From Bacteroidetes bacterium UBA7674 (GTDB lineage: Bacteria > Bacteroidota > Bacteroidia > Chitinophagales > Chitinophagaceae), in NCBI GenBank assembly GCA_002483105.1, contig DLHG01000010.1, forward strand, positions 226,552-290,551: a stretch of DNA of 64,000 bases, read 5' to 3'. A program made the translations under genes and the position numbers. Under the pieces are notes generated by a model. That model did not search any database and was not told the origin of the DNA. It saw only the letters and a list, made by a program, of their open reading frames with translations. Shown here in pieces: positions 25,512 to 33,696 of the stretch. Numbering within the stretch: position 1 is the stretch's first letter; every line of letters starts with the position of its first letter.

Positions 25512-26144
25512 TCACTTATACTCCCCCTTCCCCCACTTTACTGTCGGTTCTATCCATTCCGGTAGTGCCTTGTAGAGAAAGCCGTGCTTCTTACCTGTAT
25601 TCAGTTCTATTTCCTTGTAGTGAACGACATTATCACCTGCATGTTTCCTGAAGGAGGCGCAGGTCTTGCCGAGTTCGTCTGAACGTTCGTATATAGAAAG
25701 CACATTGCCATATAGAACGGCATCCGGATATTGTTTGAACAAACTTTCCGAACAGATGCCTATCAATACAAAGCTCATCTGTCTGTTCTTCATAAGTGCA
25801 GATATCTTCCATGCTATGTAACCACCTTTTGATGTACCCAGCACAGTGATGTTAGATGGCTTTACTCCTTTCTTCAGCAGGCTGTCAATTTGCCCTTTTA
25901 TTTTTTGAGCATACAGGTCGCCATCGGTATCTTTCGGCCTCATCTCACTAAAGACGGTGAATCCTTGCTTTTTGAAGGCGTCGATGATCTCGTAGTATTC
26001 CATTTTACCATACTCCGGATGGTCCTCTTTCAATTGTACTAGCTCCACGAACTTATTATGCAGATAGAACAGATATCGCGTTTCATCTTTAGCAGATCCG
26101 GTTAGTGGAAGGGATAGTAACAGGATTATCAGCAGGCGTTTCAT
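25512..26144 (-). CDS. Exported alpha/beta hydrolase-like protein
   Basis: A 210-residue protein with a signal peptide (MKRLLIILLLSLPLTGSA). It contains a nucleophile elbow GTSKGG with Ser105, and a His near the C-terminus (KKHGFLY) can complete the triad; an acid is plausible in the ERSDE region. The substrate is unknown. It is divergent from the TlpA-like gene with about 30 bp between starts. Confidence 0.75.
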   Translation of the reverse strand: MKRLLIILLLSLPLTGSAKDETRYLFYLHNKFVELVQLKEDHPEYGKMEYYEIIDAFKKQGFTVFSEMRPKDTDGDLYAQKIKGQIDSLLKKGVKPSNITVLGTSKGGYIAWKISALMKNRQMSFVLIGICSESLFKQYPDAVLYGNVLSIYERSDELGKTCASFRKHAGDNVVHYKEIELNTGKKHGFLYKALPEWIEPTVKWGKGEYK

Positions 26145-26172
26145 ATCAGTAAATTACGTTAATTCCTGAAAT

Positions 26173-27300
26173 GTGTATCTTCATTTTGTGATTAGGATCT
26201 GCCTGCTATATATCTGTCTGCTGTTTGCCCAATACGGGTATGCCCAAAAGTCCGACTACACCCTAAGAGGAACGGTAGATGTAGACACTGGAACCGTATA
26301 CATGATGGCTGCATTTACGCTCGTTTATTTCCCGGAAGATATCAGTACCAGTTCCCCAATAACAAAGGGGAAATTCAGTTTTTCGGGAAGTATCTCTTAT
26401 CCCGTCCCTGCCATACTGTACATCAAAGCAGGAGACAAGATAAAATACCGCTCCACCATATTCTTCCTCGATAAAGGCGAACAAAAGGCAGATTGGAAAG
26501 TGGATGAAAAATACTCCTCAGCTGTAAACATCAATAATGCCGCTACAAAGGAGCAAGCGCAATATCTTGACCTCTACAAACAAAACGACGAACGCCTGTA
26601 CCAGCTAAACGTATCGCTGAACGGCTTAGGAACAGACGCCAACTCTGCTACAATACGCGTGCGACTGCAACGTGAAAAAGATAGCCTCGAAAGGGCAAAT
26701 GAGCAGATAACGCTTAACAACCTACGCCAGCATCCCAAGTCATTCATCCCGCTCTGGGATATGGTCTACGCACTAGACAGGGGTTATAACCCCTTCCTTG
26801 ACTCTTTCAATAATGCACTACCTGCTCAATTAAAGAACAGCGTTACAGGCAAGGCCTATTCTGCAGGAGTAGAGAAATTGAGAATGACAGCCATTGGCAG
26901 CGTCTTCCCGGCGATGGAAGTCTCTGACATCAAGGGACAAAAAACAATGGTCAGCGCGAAACACAAATACACGCTAGTTGACTTCTGGTACACCAGTTGT
27001 TTTCCCTGTCGCCGCCTCTTTCCGGGTTTCAAGAAAATATATGAGACTTATCACGACAAGGGATTTGAACTAATTGCCATATCGACAGACGAAGGCAAAT
27101 ACATCAATGACTGGAAACAATTCTTAAACGACAACCCATTACCCTGGCCGCAGTATCTGGACGACAATAAGCGCAATGCCGAAATGCTCCTGATAACCCG
27201 CTACCCTACCAGCTTCCTCTTGGATAGTGAAGGCAGAATACTAAAACAAGATATGCTACCTGATGAGCTGGAGAAATTCTTAGAGGCTAATTTGAAGTAA
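26173..27300 (+). CDS. TlpA-like thioredoxin family protein with DUF4369-like N-domain
   Basis: A 375-residue exported redox protein. A hydrophobic signal (ICLLYICLLFAQYGYAQ) is followed by a DUF4369-like beta domain, a helical spacer and a C-terminal TlpA/ResA thioredoxin fold with the active-site CFPC at about residues 276-279 (WYTSCFPCRR). This architecture is very common in Bacteroidota and probably reduces disulfides in the periplasm. The start is GTG at 26173, and a second GTG at 26188 is equally possible. The coding end overlaps the convergent LLM gene by 14 bp. Confidence 0.88.
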   Translation: MYLHFVIRICLLYICLLFAQYGYAQKSDYTLRGTVDVDTGTVYMMAAFTLVYFPEDISTSSPITKGKFSFSGSISYPVPAILYIKAGDKIKYRSTIFFLDKGEQKADWKVDEKYSSAVNINNAATKEQAQYLDLYKQNDERLYQLNVSLNGLGTDANSATIRVRLQREKDSLERANEQITLNNLRQHPKSFIPLWDMVYALDRGYNPFLDSFNNALPAQLKNSVTGKAYSAGVEKLRMTAIGSVFPAMEVSDIKGQKTMVSAKHKYTLVDFWYTSCFPCRRLFPGFKKIYETYHDKGFELIAISTDEGKYINDWKQFLNDNPLPWPQYLDDNKRNAEMLLITRYPTSFLLDSEGRILKQDMLPDELEKFLEANLK

Positions 27301-28315
27301 GCCCAAACGCCTCTGCCAGCAATTCAAAAGAACGAACCCTATCCTTTTGGTCGTGTGTCATAGTAGAGACCATTATCTCGTCCACATCAAAATCATTGGC
27401 CAGTTTCGTCAATTGTTCTTTCACCTGCACTTGTGTTCCTGAGATGAGGCGGTTGCTGTTCTGGTGAATGCTCGCTAGTTCGGATGGAGTGAATTGATAA
27501 TCCTTGATATCTTCATGATCCACCATTTCATTGAACTTTCCTTTTTCAAATTGCAGGAAACGATAGTCCATCAGTTTGCGAAGCTCGGTTGCCTTCTCTT
27601 CTGTGTCGGCACAAAGCACCATAATAGCTATGAGCACCTGTGGTTCGGGGAAAGTTTCTGATGGCTCAAACGTGCGGCGATAGTCGGCTACCATTTGCGG
27701 CTGCGCGAACCCATTAATGAATTTTGCCACTGCCAGGCCTAAGCCAAACTTAGCGGCAATCGAAGCGCTTCCCCCACTGGAGCTCAGTATCCATTGGGAA
27801 GGAATCGTCGGGGCTTGTGGCACTGCCAGTATAGGTCCGTACTGTGAAGCAGCAGTATCAGTAAAGAATGCCTGGAGGTGCTCTAGTTGTTGCAGATAGT
27901 TTTCCTCTGCGAAATTATTGGAAGGATTAAGTAATGAAGCTGTGATGCGGTCGCCACCCGGAGCGCGGCCCATTCCGAGATCGATACGTCCGGGAAACAT
28001 AGTTTCCAGCAAGCGGAAGTTCTCTGCAACTTTCAGTGCGCTATGGTTGGGCAACATGATACCGCCTGAGCCTATGCGAATATGAGTTGTTTCATCTGCC
28101 AGCTTCACCATCAGCACTTCCGGCGCTGAACCGGCAATGGTAGTAGCATTATGGTGCTCGGAAACCCAGAAGCGGTGATACCCCAGCCGTTCCGCGAGCT
28201 TTACGGTCTCTATCGTGTTGGCGATCGCCTGCGGGGCAGTGCTGCCTTTGGTTACTATTGATTGATCTAATATACTGAGCTTTATCTTCCTTGCGTTCAT
28301 CTGTTTACCTTCCAT
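27287..28315 (-). CDS. LLM class flavin-dependent oxidoreductase
   Basis: A 342-residue bacterial-luciferase-like monooxygenase of the YhbW type. Family features are KLSILDQSIVTKG, RFWVSEHHN, the block SGGIMLPNHSALKVAENF and the RIDLGMGRAPGGD phosphate/FMN segment. The substrate is unknown. A second ATG at 28300 may be the true start. It is independent of the LuxE-like gene at 36 kb, so the luciferase-like fold should not be read as bioluminescence. Confidence 0.92.
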   Translation of the reverse strand: MEGKQMNARKIKLSILDQSIVTKGSTAPQAIANTIETVKLAERLGYHRFWVSEHHNATTIAGSAPEVLMVKLADETTHIRIGSGGIMLPNHSALKVAENFRLLETMFPGRIDLGMGRAPGGDRITASLLNPSNNFAEENYLQQLEHLQAFFTDTAASQYGPILAVPQAPTIPSQWILSSSGGSASIAAKFGLGLAVAKFINGFAQPQMVADYRRTFEPSETFPEPQVLIAIMVLCADTEEKATELRKLMDYRFLQFEKGKFNEMVDHEDIKDYQFTPSELASIHQNSNRLISGTQVQVKEQLTKLANDFDVDEIMVSTMTHDQKDRVRSFELLAEAFGLTSN

Positions 28316-28386
28316 TATTCTGAAACAAAGTTACCACTCAAGGACGGTGGACGAACGCAGGTATCATAGAGTATAGTGATAGTGCA

Positions 28387-28419
28387 ATAAAAAAGGGATG
28401 CCCCTATGGAACATCCCTT
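28387..28419 (-). terminator. Terminator of the mini-lipoprotein gene at 28440-28667
   Basis: AAGGGATG/CATCCCTT (28393-28400 with 28412-28419) is followed on the minus strand by a T run. Confidence 0.8.
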
Positions 28420-28439
28420 CTGCAAAAATATTATATCGC

Positions 28440-28667
28440 TTATTTCAGCTTGCATTTGCCATCTGCCCACATAGAATACCCTATCTCCAGTGCCTCGCAA
28501 GAAATACTGGCTTCAGGCCTGCGGCTATTTTCGATCGTTGTAGGTATAGAGATGACTTCACCGTCATCATCTGTATAAGAACAATCACAAGTAAAATCTT
28601 TCTTACAAGAAGTCAGTCCGGCAGCTAAAACTGCAAATGCGAACAAAGGGAGTAGTTTCTTTTTCAT
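28440..28667 (-). CDS. Small Cys-rich lipoprotein, FxCxC type
   Basis: A 75-residue precursor with lipobox LTSC (Cys21). The mature N-terminus is CKKDFTCDC, followed by an acidic stretch, a Cys in ISCEALE, and a C-terminal CKLK. The spacing of cysteines matches the two mini-lipoproteins at 7.1-7.5 kb despite low overall identity. I do not recognise a named family. It has its own terminator. Confidence 0.7.
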   Translation of the reverse strand: MKKKLLPLFAFAVLAAGLTSCKKDFTCDCSYTDDDGEVISIPTTIENSRRPEASISCEALEIGYSMWADGKCKLK

Positions 28668-28896
28668 TATATAAGTTTTGGCTAAAATAGTGAAAATTCT
28701 CTTTTATAAACAATTCGGCTACATAAGTTTAATACTATAGGTATGTTTCTGTGATTATCAAAACTGTGTTAACACGATAAGGTGAATAGAAATAATAAAT
28801 TTATGACACCACCTTTAGAATTAACCAATATATCGCTTTGCGAGACTTAGTTATCCCATTTATCTGCATTAACTTAGGGATGAAATATCACTTAGA

Positions 28897-29607
28897 ATGG
28901 AGCATGGCTTGAGATATATGGTAGTAGATGACAATGAGTTGGATCAGTTAGCAATACTGGCCCAGGCTGCGAAGTATCCCCATCTCAAGCACACAGGCAC
29001 CTTCTCCAATACTATGGACGCACTATCAGCACTGAATAGCGTAGAACCGGAGTTAGTTTTCCTGGATATAGATATGCCTGGAGGGACAGGCATAGAATTA
29101 CTAAGAGCCGTAAGAGATAAAATACCAATAGCCGTGTTTGTTACTTCACATGGAGAATTTGCGCTGGAAGGATTTGAGCTGGAAGCGTTTGACTATATAC
29201 TGAAGCCACTTACAGAAAAAAGGTTTCAACAAACAATGGCGCGTGTTATTGAGTATCGCCAAATGAAACAAGATGCCAAAGCTTATGCCGTGCAATATGA
29301 AACGGAAGCCATCACCATAAAAGAAGGGCATAACCAGGTACGCATACCTATAAGTGATATCATATACCTGGAAGCAATGGATAGCTATACCAAGGTAGTG
29401 CTGCAAGGAAAAAAATACATGACACTGACATCGCTCACCAATATGTTGGAACAATTACCTGCAGATAAATTTGGAAGAATACATCGAAGCTATGCTGTGG
29501 CCAAAGACAAAATAGAGGAGTTGAAAAGCGGTGAGCTGATATGCGGTGGGCATGATCTGCCTGTGGGCAAGACCTACAAGCCAATAGTCTCAAAATGGAA
29601 ACTGTAA
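28897..29607 (+). CDS. LytTR-family response regulator
   Basis: A 236-residue LytR/AlgR-type regulator. The receiver domain (1-125) has the acidic pair Asp11-Asp12, the phosphoacceptor Asp57 in VFLDIDMPGG and a conserved Lys in YILKPLTEKRF. The C-terminal LytTR DNA-binding domain (about 140-235) contains the typical IPISDIIYLEAMDSYTKV and GRIHRSYAV segments. It is followed after 9 bp by a TPR histidine kinase gene, so they form one two-component unit. Confidence 0.94.
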   Translation: MEHGLRYMVVDDNELDQLAILAQAAKYPHLKHTGTFSNTMDALSALNSVEPELVFLDIDMPGGTGIELLRAVRDKIPIAVFVTSHGEFALEGFELEAFDYILKPLTEKRFQQTMARVIEYRQMKQDAKAYAVQYETEAITIKEGHNQVRIPISDIIYLEAMDSYTKVVLQGKKYMTLTSLTNMLEQLPADKFGRIHRSYAVAKDKIEELKSGELICGGHDLPVGKTYKPIVSKWKL

Positions 29608-29616
29608 CAACAGCCT

Positions 29617-31686
29617 ATGCGATATAGATTTACGTTACTCATTCTTTTACTGCTTACTACATTTACTGCCTTTGCACAGGAGCCTGACCTACGTAAATCA
29701 AAAAACTATAAAGATAGTATCAAAGTATGGGTCGACTATTGCGACTATCTCTTGGGTTATAATGGTGCAAAATTTGAAGACTATCCCGGGCTAGCCATTG
29801 CGGGTAAAAAAGGTGTTAGTCTTACCAAACCTAACGACAATGAAAATCGTTCACTCTTCCTTTACCTTACAGGTGCAGGTTACGAATTTTCCGGGGTCAA
29901 CGATACGGCCCTGACGTATTATAGAATGGCCGAAAAGCATGCTTTAAAGTTCAAGGATCCCAAGCGCATCCTCGATATATACAAGCAGATGATGTGGATG
30001 GTAGAGGAAAAGGAAGCATTGGAGATCATAGATAAGGCATTGGCAATAAAAGATACTACCAAAAATGATGCAATTAAAATAACGATTGCTGACATCCTCT
30101 ACAGGTACTATAGGGATAGGAATAAATATGAACAGGCCCTTGAGGTTTCACTTGAATCGTTAGCATTAACAAAAGAGGAAAAGCTTGATAAAAAGGGAGG
30201 GGCGTATATAAACATCGGTGTTAAGCTTACCCAGATAGGTGATATGTATTACAGGATGGGGCAACGTGACAAAGCCATGGAATATTTCCAAAAAGCACTC
30301 CCCTATGTAAGTAATAGCTACATGGATGGTGCAGCACTTTTGTACAATGACATGATTGGTGTATTTCTGGACAATAAACAGGTAGATAGTGCGGACATAT
30401 ACTACCGAAAGGTCTACCATCTTAAGAAGGCCGGACATAAAAACAAAGAAGCGCTGAGTCATGCTAATAGGAACTATGCTCAATACTATGCAGACATTGG
30501 TCAACTGGATAAAGCCATGTCCTTTGCGCAAAAAGCTTATGCCCTTTCCGTAGAAGATGGAGGTGACGTTACCATGCTGGAAAGCAATACTGTAATGGGA
30601 AAGGTGTACTACAAGCGCAAAGAATATCAAAATGCCCTGAAGCACTTTGGGGCTATACCTGTAGAAGCCAGGGATTACGATAAGGAGTCATATAACGAAA
30701 TGCTATTCTTAAAAGCAGAATCCTATGCTGCTTTGGGGGATTGGCAAAAGGCTACAGAGGCCTATCGGGATTATGCATATACTAAAGACACCCTTCTGAA
30801 TGAAGCCGGAAAGAGGAACATCGCTGAAATGGAAGCAAAATTCCAGAACAAGCAAAAACAGCAACAGATAGATGAAGCCAAAAAGCAACGTGTATACCTG
30901 ATATTTGGCATAGTGGGCTTGTTACTCATCTTACTTTTACTTGTTGTCAACTATATCAACAAACAACGCAGCGCTAAAATACTGGATGCGAAAAATGCCG
31001 CCCTATACGAAGCAAACAAAACGAAAGCAACCCTCTTCAGCGTTATTTCTCATGACCTCCGCTCCCCTATCAGCCAGCTATACCAATACCTACAATTACA
31101 AAAAGATAATCCTGCTTTGCTCACTGAAGAAATGAAGCAAAAACACAGCGAGCGCATTGGCGCTGCCACCGCATCACTGTTGGAAACAATGGAGGATATG
31201 CTGGTATGGTCTAAAACACAGATGGAGCGATTTGTTCCTGCAATAGAACATGTACAGGTAAATCGTTTAATACAAGATACTATCACCCTATTGGGGCCGG
31301 ATATAGATGCCAAATCTTTGTCTGTAAAAAACAAAATAGAGGAGAATACTATAGTACAGTCGGACACCAACCTGTTGAAGATCATCCTGCGCAATCTTAT
31401 ACTGAACGCTATACAATATTCTACCAAAGATTCTGAAATTGAAATAACTGCCGAACAAGCAGAAAGTGGCACTACTATATCTATAAAAGATCATGGCCTG
31501 GGTATGAGTAATGAGGTGATAGCATTATTGCAAAAAGGCGACCAAAGTCTGAGTAGTAACAAACGAGGTCTTGGATGGTCGCTTATTACAGAGATGGCCT
31601 CCTCAATAGGTGCTACCATAGACATTCAAAAAAATGTACCGAAAGGCACCGTTGTGAGCCTGAATATCACTAATACGAAAGCCTAA
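29617..31686 (+). CDS. TPR-containing sensor histidine kinase
   Basis: A 689-residue kinase. A signal sequence (to about FAQ, residue 20) is followed by a periplasmic TPR region (about 100-400, for example GDMYYRMGQRDKAMEYFQKA), one TM helix at about 425-447, a HisKA domain with His479 in FSVISHDLRSP, and an HATPase_c domain with the N box LRNLILNAIQYS and G box DHGLGMS. This is a standard HisKA kinase, which is unusual as partner for a LytTR regulator, since HPK7 kinases of the LytS type are more common. Confidence 0.93.
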   Translation: MRYRFTLLILLLLTTFTAFAQEPDLRKSKNYKDSIKVWVDYCDYLLGYNGAKFEDYPGLAIAGKKGVSLTKPNDNENRSLFLYLTGAGYEFSGVNDTALTYYRMAEKHALKFKDPKRILDIYKQMMWMVEEKEALEIIDKALAIKDTTKNDAIKITIADILYRYYRDRNKYEQALEVSLESLALTKEEKLDKKGGAYINIGVKLTQIGDMYYRMGQRDKAMEYFQKALPYVSNSYMDGAALLYNDMIGVFLDNKQVDSADIYYRKVYHLKKAGHKNKEALSHANRNYAQYYADIGQLDKAMSFAQKAYALSVEDGGDVTMLESNTVMGKVYYKRKEYQNALKHFGAIPVEARDYDKESYNEMLFLKAESYAALGDWQKATEAYRDYAYTKDTLLNEAGKRNIAEMEAKFQNKQKQQQIDEAKKQRVYLIFGIVGLLLILLLLVVNYINKQRSAKILDAKNAALYEANKTKATLFSVISHDLRSPISQLYQYLQLQKDNPALLTEEMKQKHSERIGAATASLLETMEDMLVWSKTQMERFVPAIEHVQVNRLIQDTITLLGPDIDAKSLSVKNKIEENTIVQSDTNLLKIILRNLILNAIQYSTKDSEIEITAEQAESGTTISIKDHGLGMSNEVIALLQKGDQSLSSNKRGLGWSLITEMASSIGATIDIQKNVPKGTVVSLNITNTKA

Positions 31687-31795
31687 ATTCCTTTCGCCCA
31701 TTTAAAACGTCCCTTTACCAATCGCATTCCGGAAAGGGTGCCTCATGAATATACTTTTACAGCATCAACAACGATAACTGTAAAATTTATAATTC

Positions 31796-32341
31796 ATGAA
31801 AAAACTCATTCAGTTCAGCACTGCAATACTACTCAGCATTTCAATTACCGCTTGCGGAGATAACAAGCAGGAAGAAAGCACAGACAGCACAACCGAAAAC
31901 AATACGGCTGACATAGAAAATGCCACACAGCAAGGCAAAGGATCTGTAACATTGGTTTGCAGTGGGCAAACATTTGTAACCGCAGGCAATTGCAACTACA
32001 GCAGCCCTGCTTCAGCTATCGTTATTGCAGACTCAACAGACAATAAAAATGTCGTAACTCTCAATATAGAAGGTGGCCTGCCAAGCGCAAGCAAAACTTA
32101 TAAATTGGTAGATGTCGTTTCAGGCACTGAAAACCTGAGCATGTCTTTCACCCGCTTCCCTGACAAATCAATGAACGACTGGGAGACCAAAGACGGCGCA
32201 GGCACCCTGACAATGACTGTGGAAGGAAATAAGATCACCTGCACATTCAGCAACATACCAATGGTTGGCAGCGAGATATATAACGCGGAAGGACTAAAAG
32301 GCGCTGCAACTTGTTCAGGTTCATTCACTCTCTACAAATAA
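31796..32341 (+). CDS. Lipoprotein, tandem family copy 1
   Basis: A 181-residue precursor with lipobox (ITAC, Cys20) and a short acidic linker. The C-terminal half, from VTLVCSGQTFVTAGNC to CSGSFTLYK, is nearly identical to that of the next gene (shared phrases NDWETKDGAG and TFSNIPM). Family and function are unknown. The beta-rich domain has four Cys. It is the first of three tandem genes. Confidence 0.75.
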   Translation: MKKLIQFSTAILLSISITACGDNKQEESTDSTTENNTADIENATQQGKGSVTLVCSGQTFVTAGNCNYSSPASAIVIADSTDNKNVVTLNIEGGLPSASKTYKLVDVVSGTENLSMSFTRFPDKSMNDWETKDGAGTLTMTVEGNKITCTFSNIPMVGSEIYNAEGLKGAATCSGSFTLYK

Positions 32342-32377
32342 TCAATATTCCATTTAACAGATCAAAAATCAATACTT

Positions 32378-32899
32378 ATGAAAAAGCTGATACTAGTATG
32401 CGTTGCCCTGGTAGCAAGCACCACGTTCTACTCTTGTGATAAAGACACTACGACGACCACGCCAAACAATAATAACAACCCGCAGCAAGGCACAGGCGAT
32501 GTGACACTTGTATGCAACAGCCAAACCTTCACTATCGCAGGCAATTGCAACTACAGCAGTCCTGGTTCTGCCATTGTAATAGCAGACGCCAACAATAATG
32601 CAAATGTCGTGACTCTTAATATAGACGGAGGCCTTCCAACCGCTACTAAGACATACACTATGGTAGATATGGTATCGGGCAGCGACAACCTGAGCATGTC
32701 CTTCACGCGCTTCCCCAGCAGTGGCACTATGAATGATTGGGAAACCAAAGACGGCGCAGGCATACTTACCATGACCGTTGAAGGCAATAAGATCACCTGC
32801 ACATTCAGCAATATACCTATGGATGGCAGCGACATTTATAATCCGGAAGCCTTAATGGGCGAAGGGCTCTGTTCAGGCTCATTCACACTTTACAAATAA
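32378..32899 (+). CDS. Lipoprotein, tandem family copy 2 (mosaic)
   Basis: A 173-residue precursor. Its N-terminus up to the lipobox (STTFYSC) and the Thr-rich DKDTTTT linker closely match copy 3, while its C-terminal domain matches copy 1. This mosaic pattern suggests unequal recombination or gene conversion within the cluster. The two intergenic gaps are 36 and 38 bp, so the genes are probably cotranscribed. Confidence 0.75.
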   Translation: MKKLILVCVALVASTTFYSCDKDTTTTTPNNNNNPQQGTGDVTLVCNSQTFTIAGNCNYSSPGSAIVIADANNNANVVTLNIDGGLPTATKTYTMVDMVSGSDNLSMSFTRFPSSGTMNDWETKDGAGILTMTVEGNKITCTFSNIPMDGSDIYNPEALMGEGLCSGSFTLYK

Positions 32900-32937
32900 T
32901 CATCAATATCTCATCAAAATATTAAAATCAACCTTTT

Positions 32938-33504
32938 ATGAAAAAGATTCTAATGATATGCCTGGCATTAGCGGCAAGCACAACGTTCTATTCCTGTGAC
33001 AAAGACACAACTACCACACCTAATAATAACAACAACAATAATAGTAATCCGGTTGACCCCACAACCTTCGACCAGTACATCATCTGCAAAATAGATGGTA
33101 CTACTTACGGTGCGTACTATGCAGCTGGGCATACTACCAGCCTGAATTGCGTGTTCAACAATAGCGTACAGACCGTATTTGAGACCAGCGCGGATGAAAT
33201 TGAGTTAGCCGGCAGTGACAACTTACTGAGTAATATGTCCATCACATTATTCGGTTTCCAGGCAAAAGGCGCCGGTACATACACTGGTGGTGACGATCTA
33301 TATCTGGATGGCACGATAGAACGCGCAGTGAATGGTAGTAAGCAAAGAATAAGCTATGTGATAAAACATGGTGAGACATTGACCGTAACATCTTACAATA
33401 ACGGATATATAGAAGGCACGTTTGCTGTAGAGGTGTATGACGAGAACAGCACCAACGATACCTACCAGGTAACTGAAGGTAAATTCAGAATGAAAGTGCA
33501 ATAA
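32938..33504 (+). CDS. Lipoprotein, tandem family copy 3
   Basis: A 188-residue precursor with the same signal region as copy 2 but a different, longer beta-rich domain (FDQYIICKIDGTTYGAYY, MSITLFGFQAKGAGTYTG, KHGETLTVTSYNNGYIEG). The domain recalls DUF-type lipoproteins that cap Bacteroidota operons, but I cannot name it. A strong terminator follows, ending the triplet transcript. Confidence 0.75.
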   Translation: MKKILMICLALAASTTFYSCDKDTTTTPNNNNNNNSNPVDPTTFDQYIICKIDGTTYGAYYAAGHTTSLNCVFNNSVQTVFETSADEIELAGSDNLLSNMSITLFGFQAKGAGTYTGGDDLYLDGTIERAVNGSKQRISYVIKHGETLTVTSYNNGYIEGTFAVEVYDENSTNDTYQVTEGKFRMKVQ

Positions 33505-33530
33505 GCATATCTTTGCCCCTGATCATTATG

Positions 33531-33558
33531 AAAAAGCGCCGGAAATGGCGCTTTTTCC
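33531..33558 (+). terminator. Terminator of the lipoprotein triplet
   Basis: AAAAAGCGCC/GGCGCTTTTT (33531-33540 with 33547-33556), a perfect 10-bp stem ending in a T run. Confidence 0.9.
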
Positions 33559-33696
33559 TGTTTTGTAGCCCTGAAGAATACTTGCATTTACTATTCATTT
33601 GTTAATGCACCATAATCCGTAAATTTATCGGAGTCATATAGCTATTTTTACAGCTACCACAACATTTTAGCAGAGAGGTAAGAGACCGCTAAAATC

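Noticed and set aside
33508..33515. TATCTTTG as promoter of an sRNA upstream of the 33531 terminator
   Set aside because: The transcript would be only about 35 bases, no -33 element is present and the region is the 3' end of the lipoprotein triplet.
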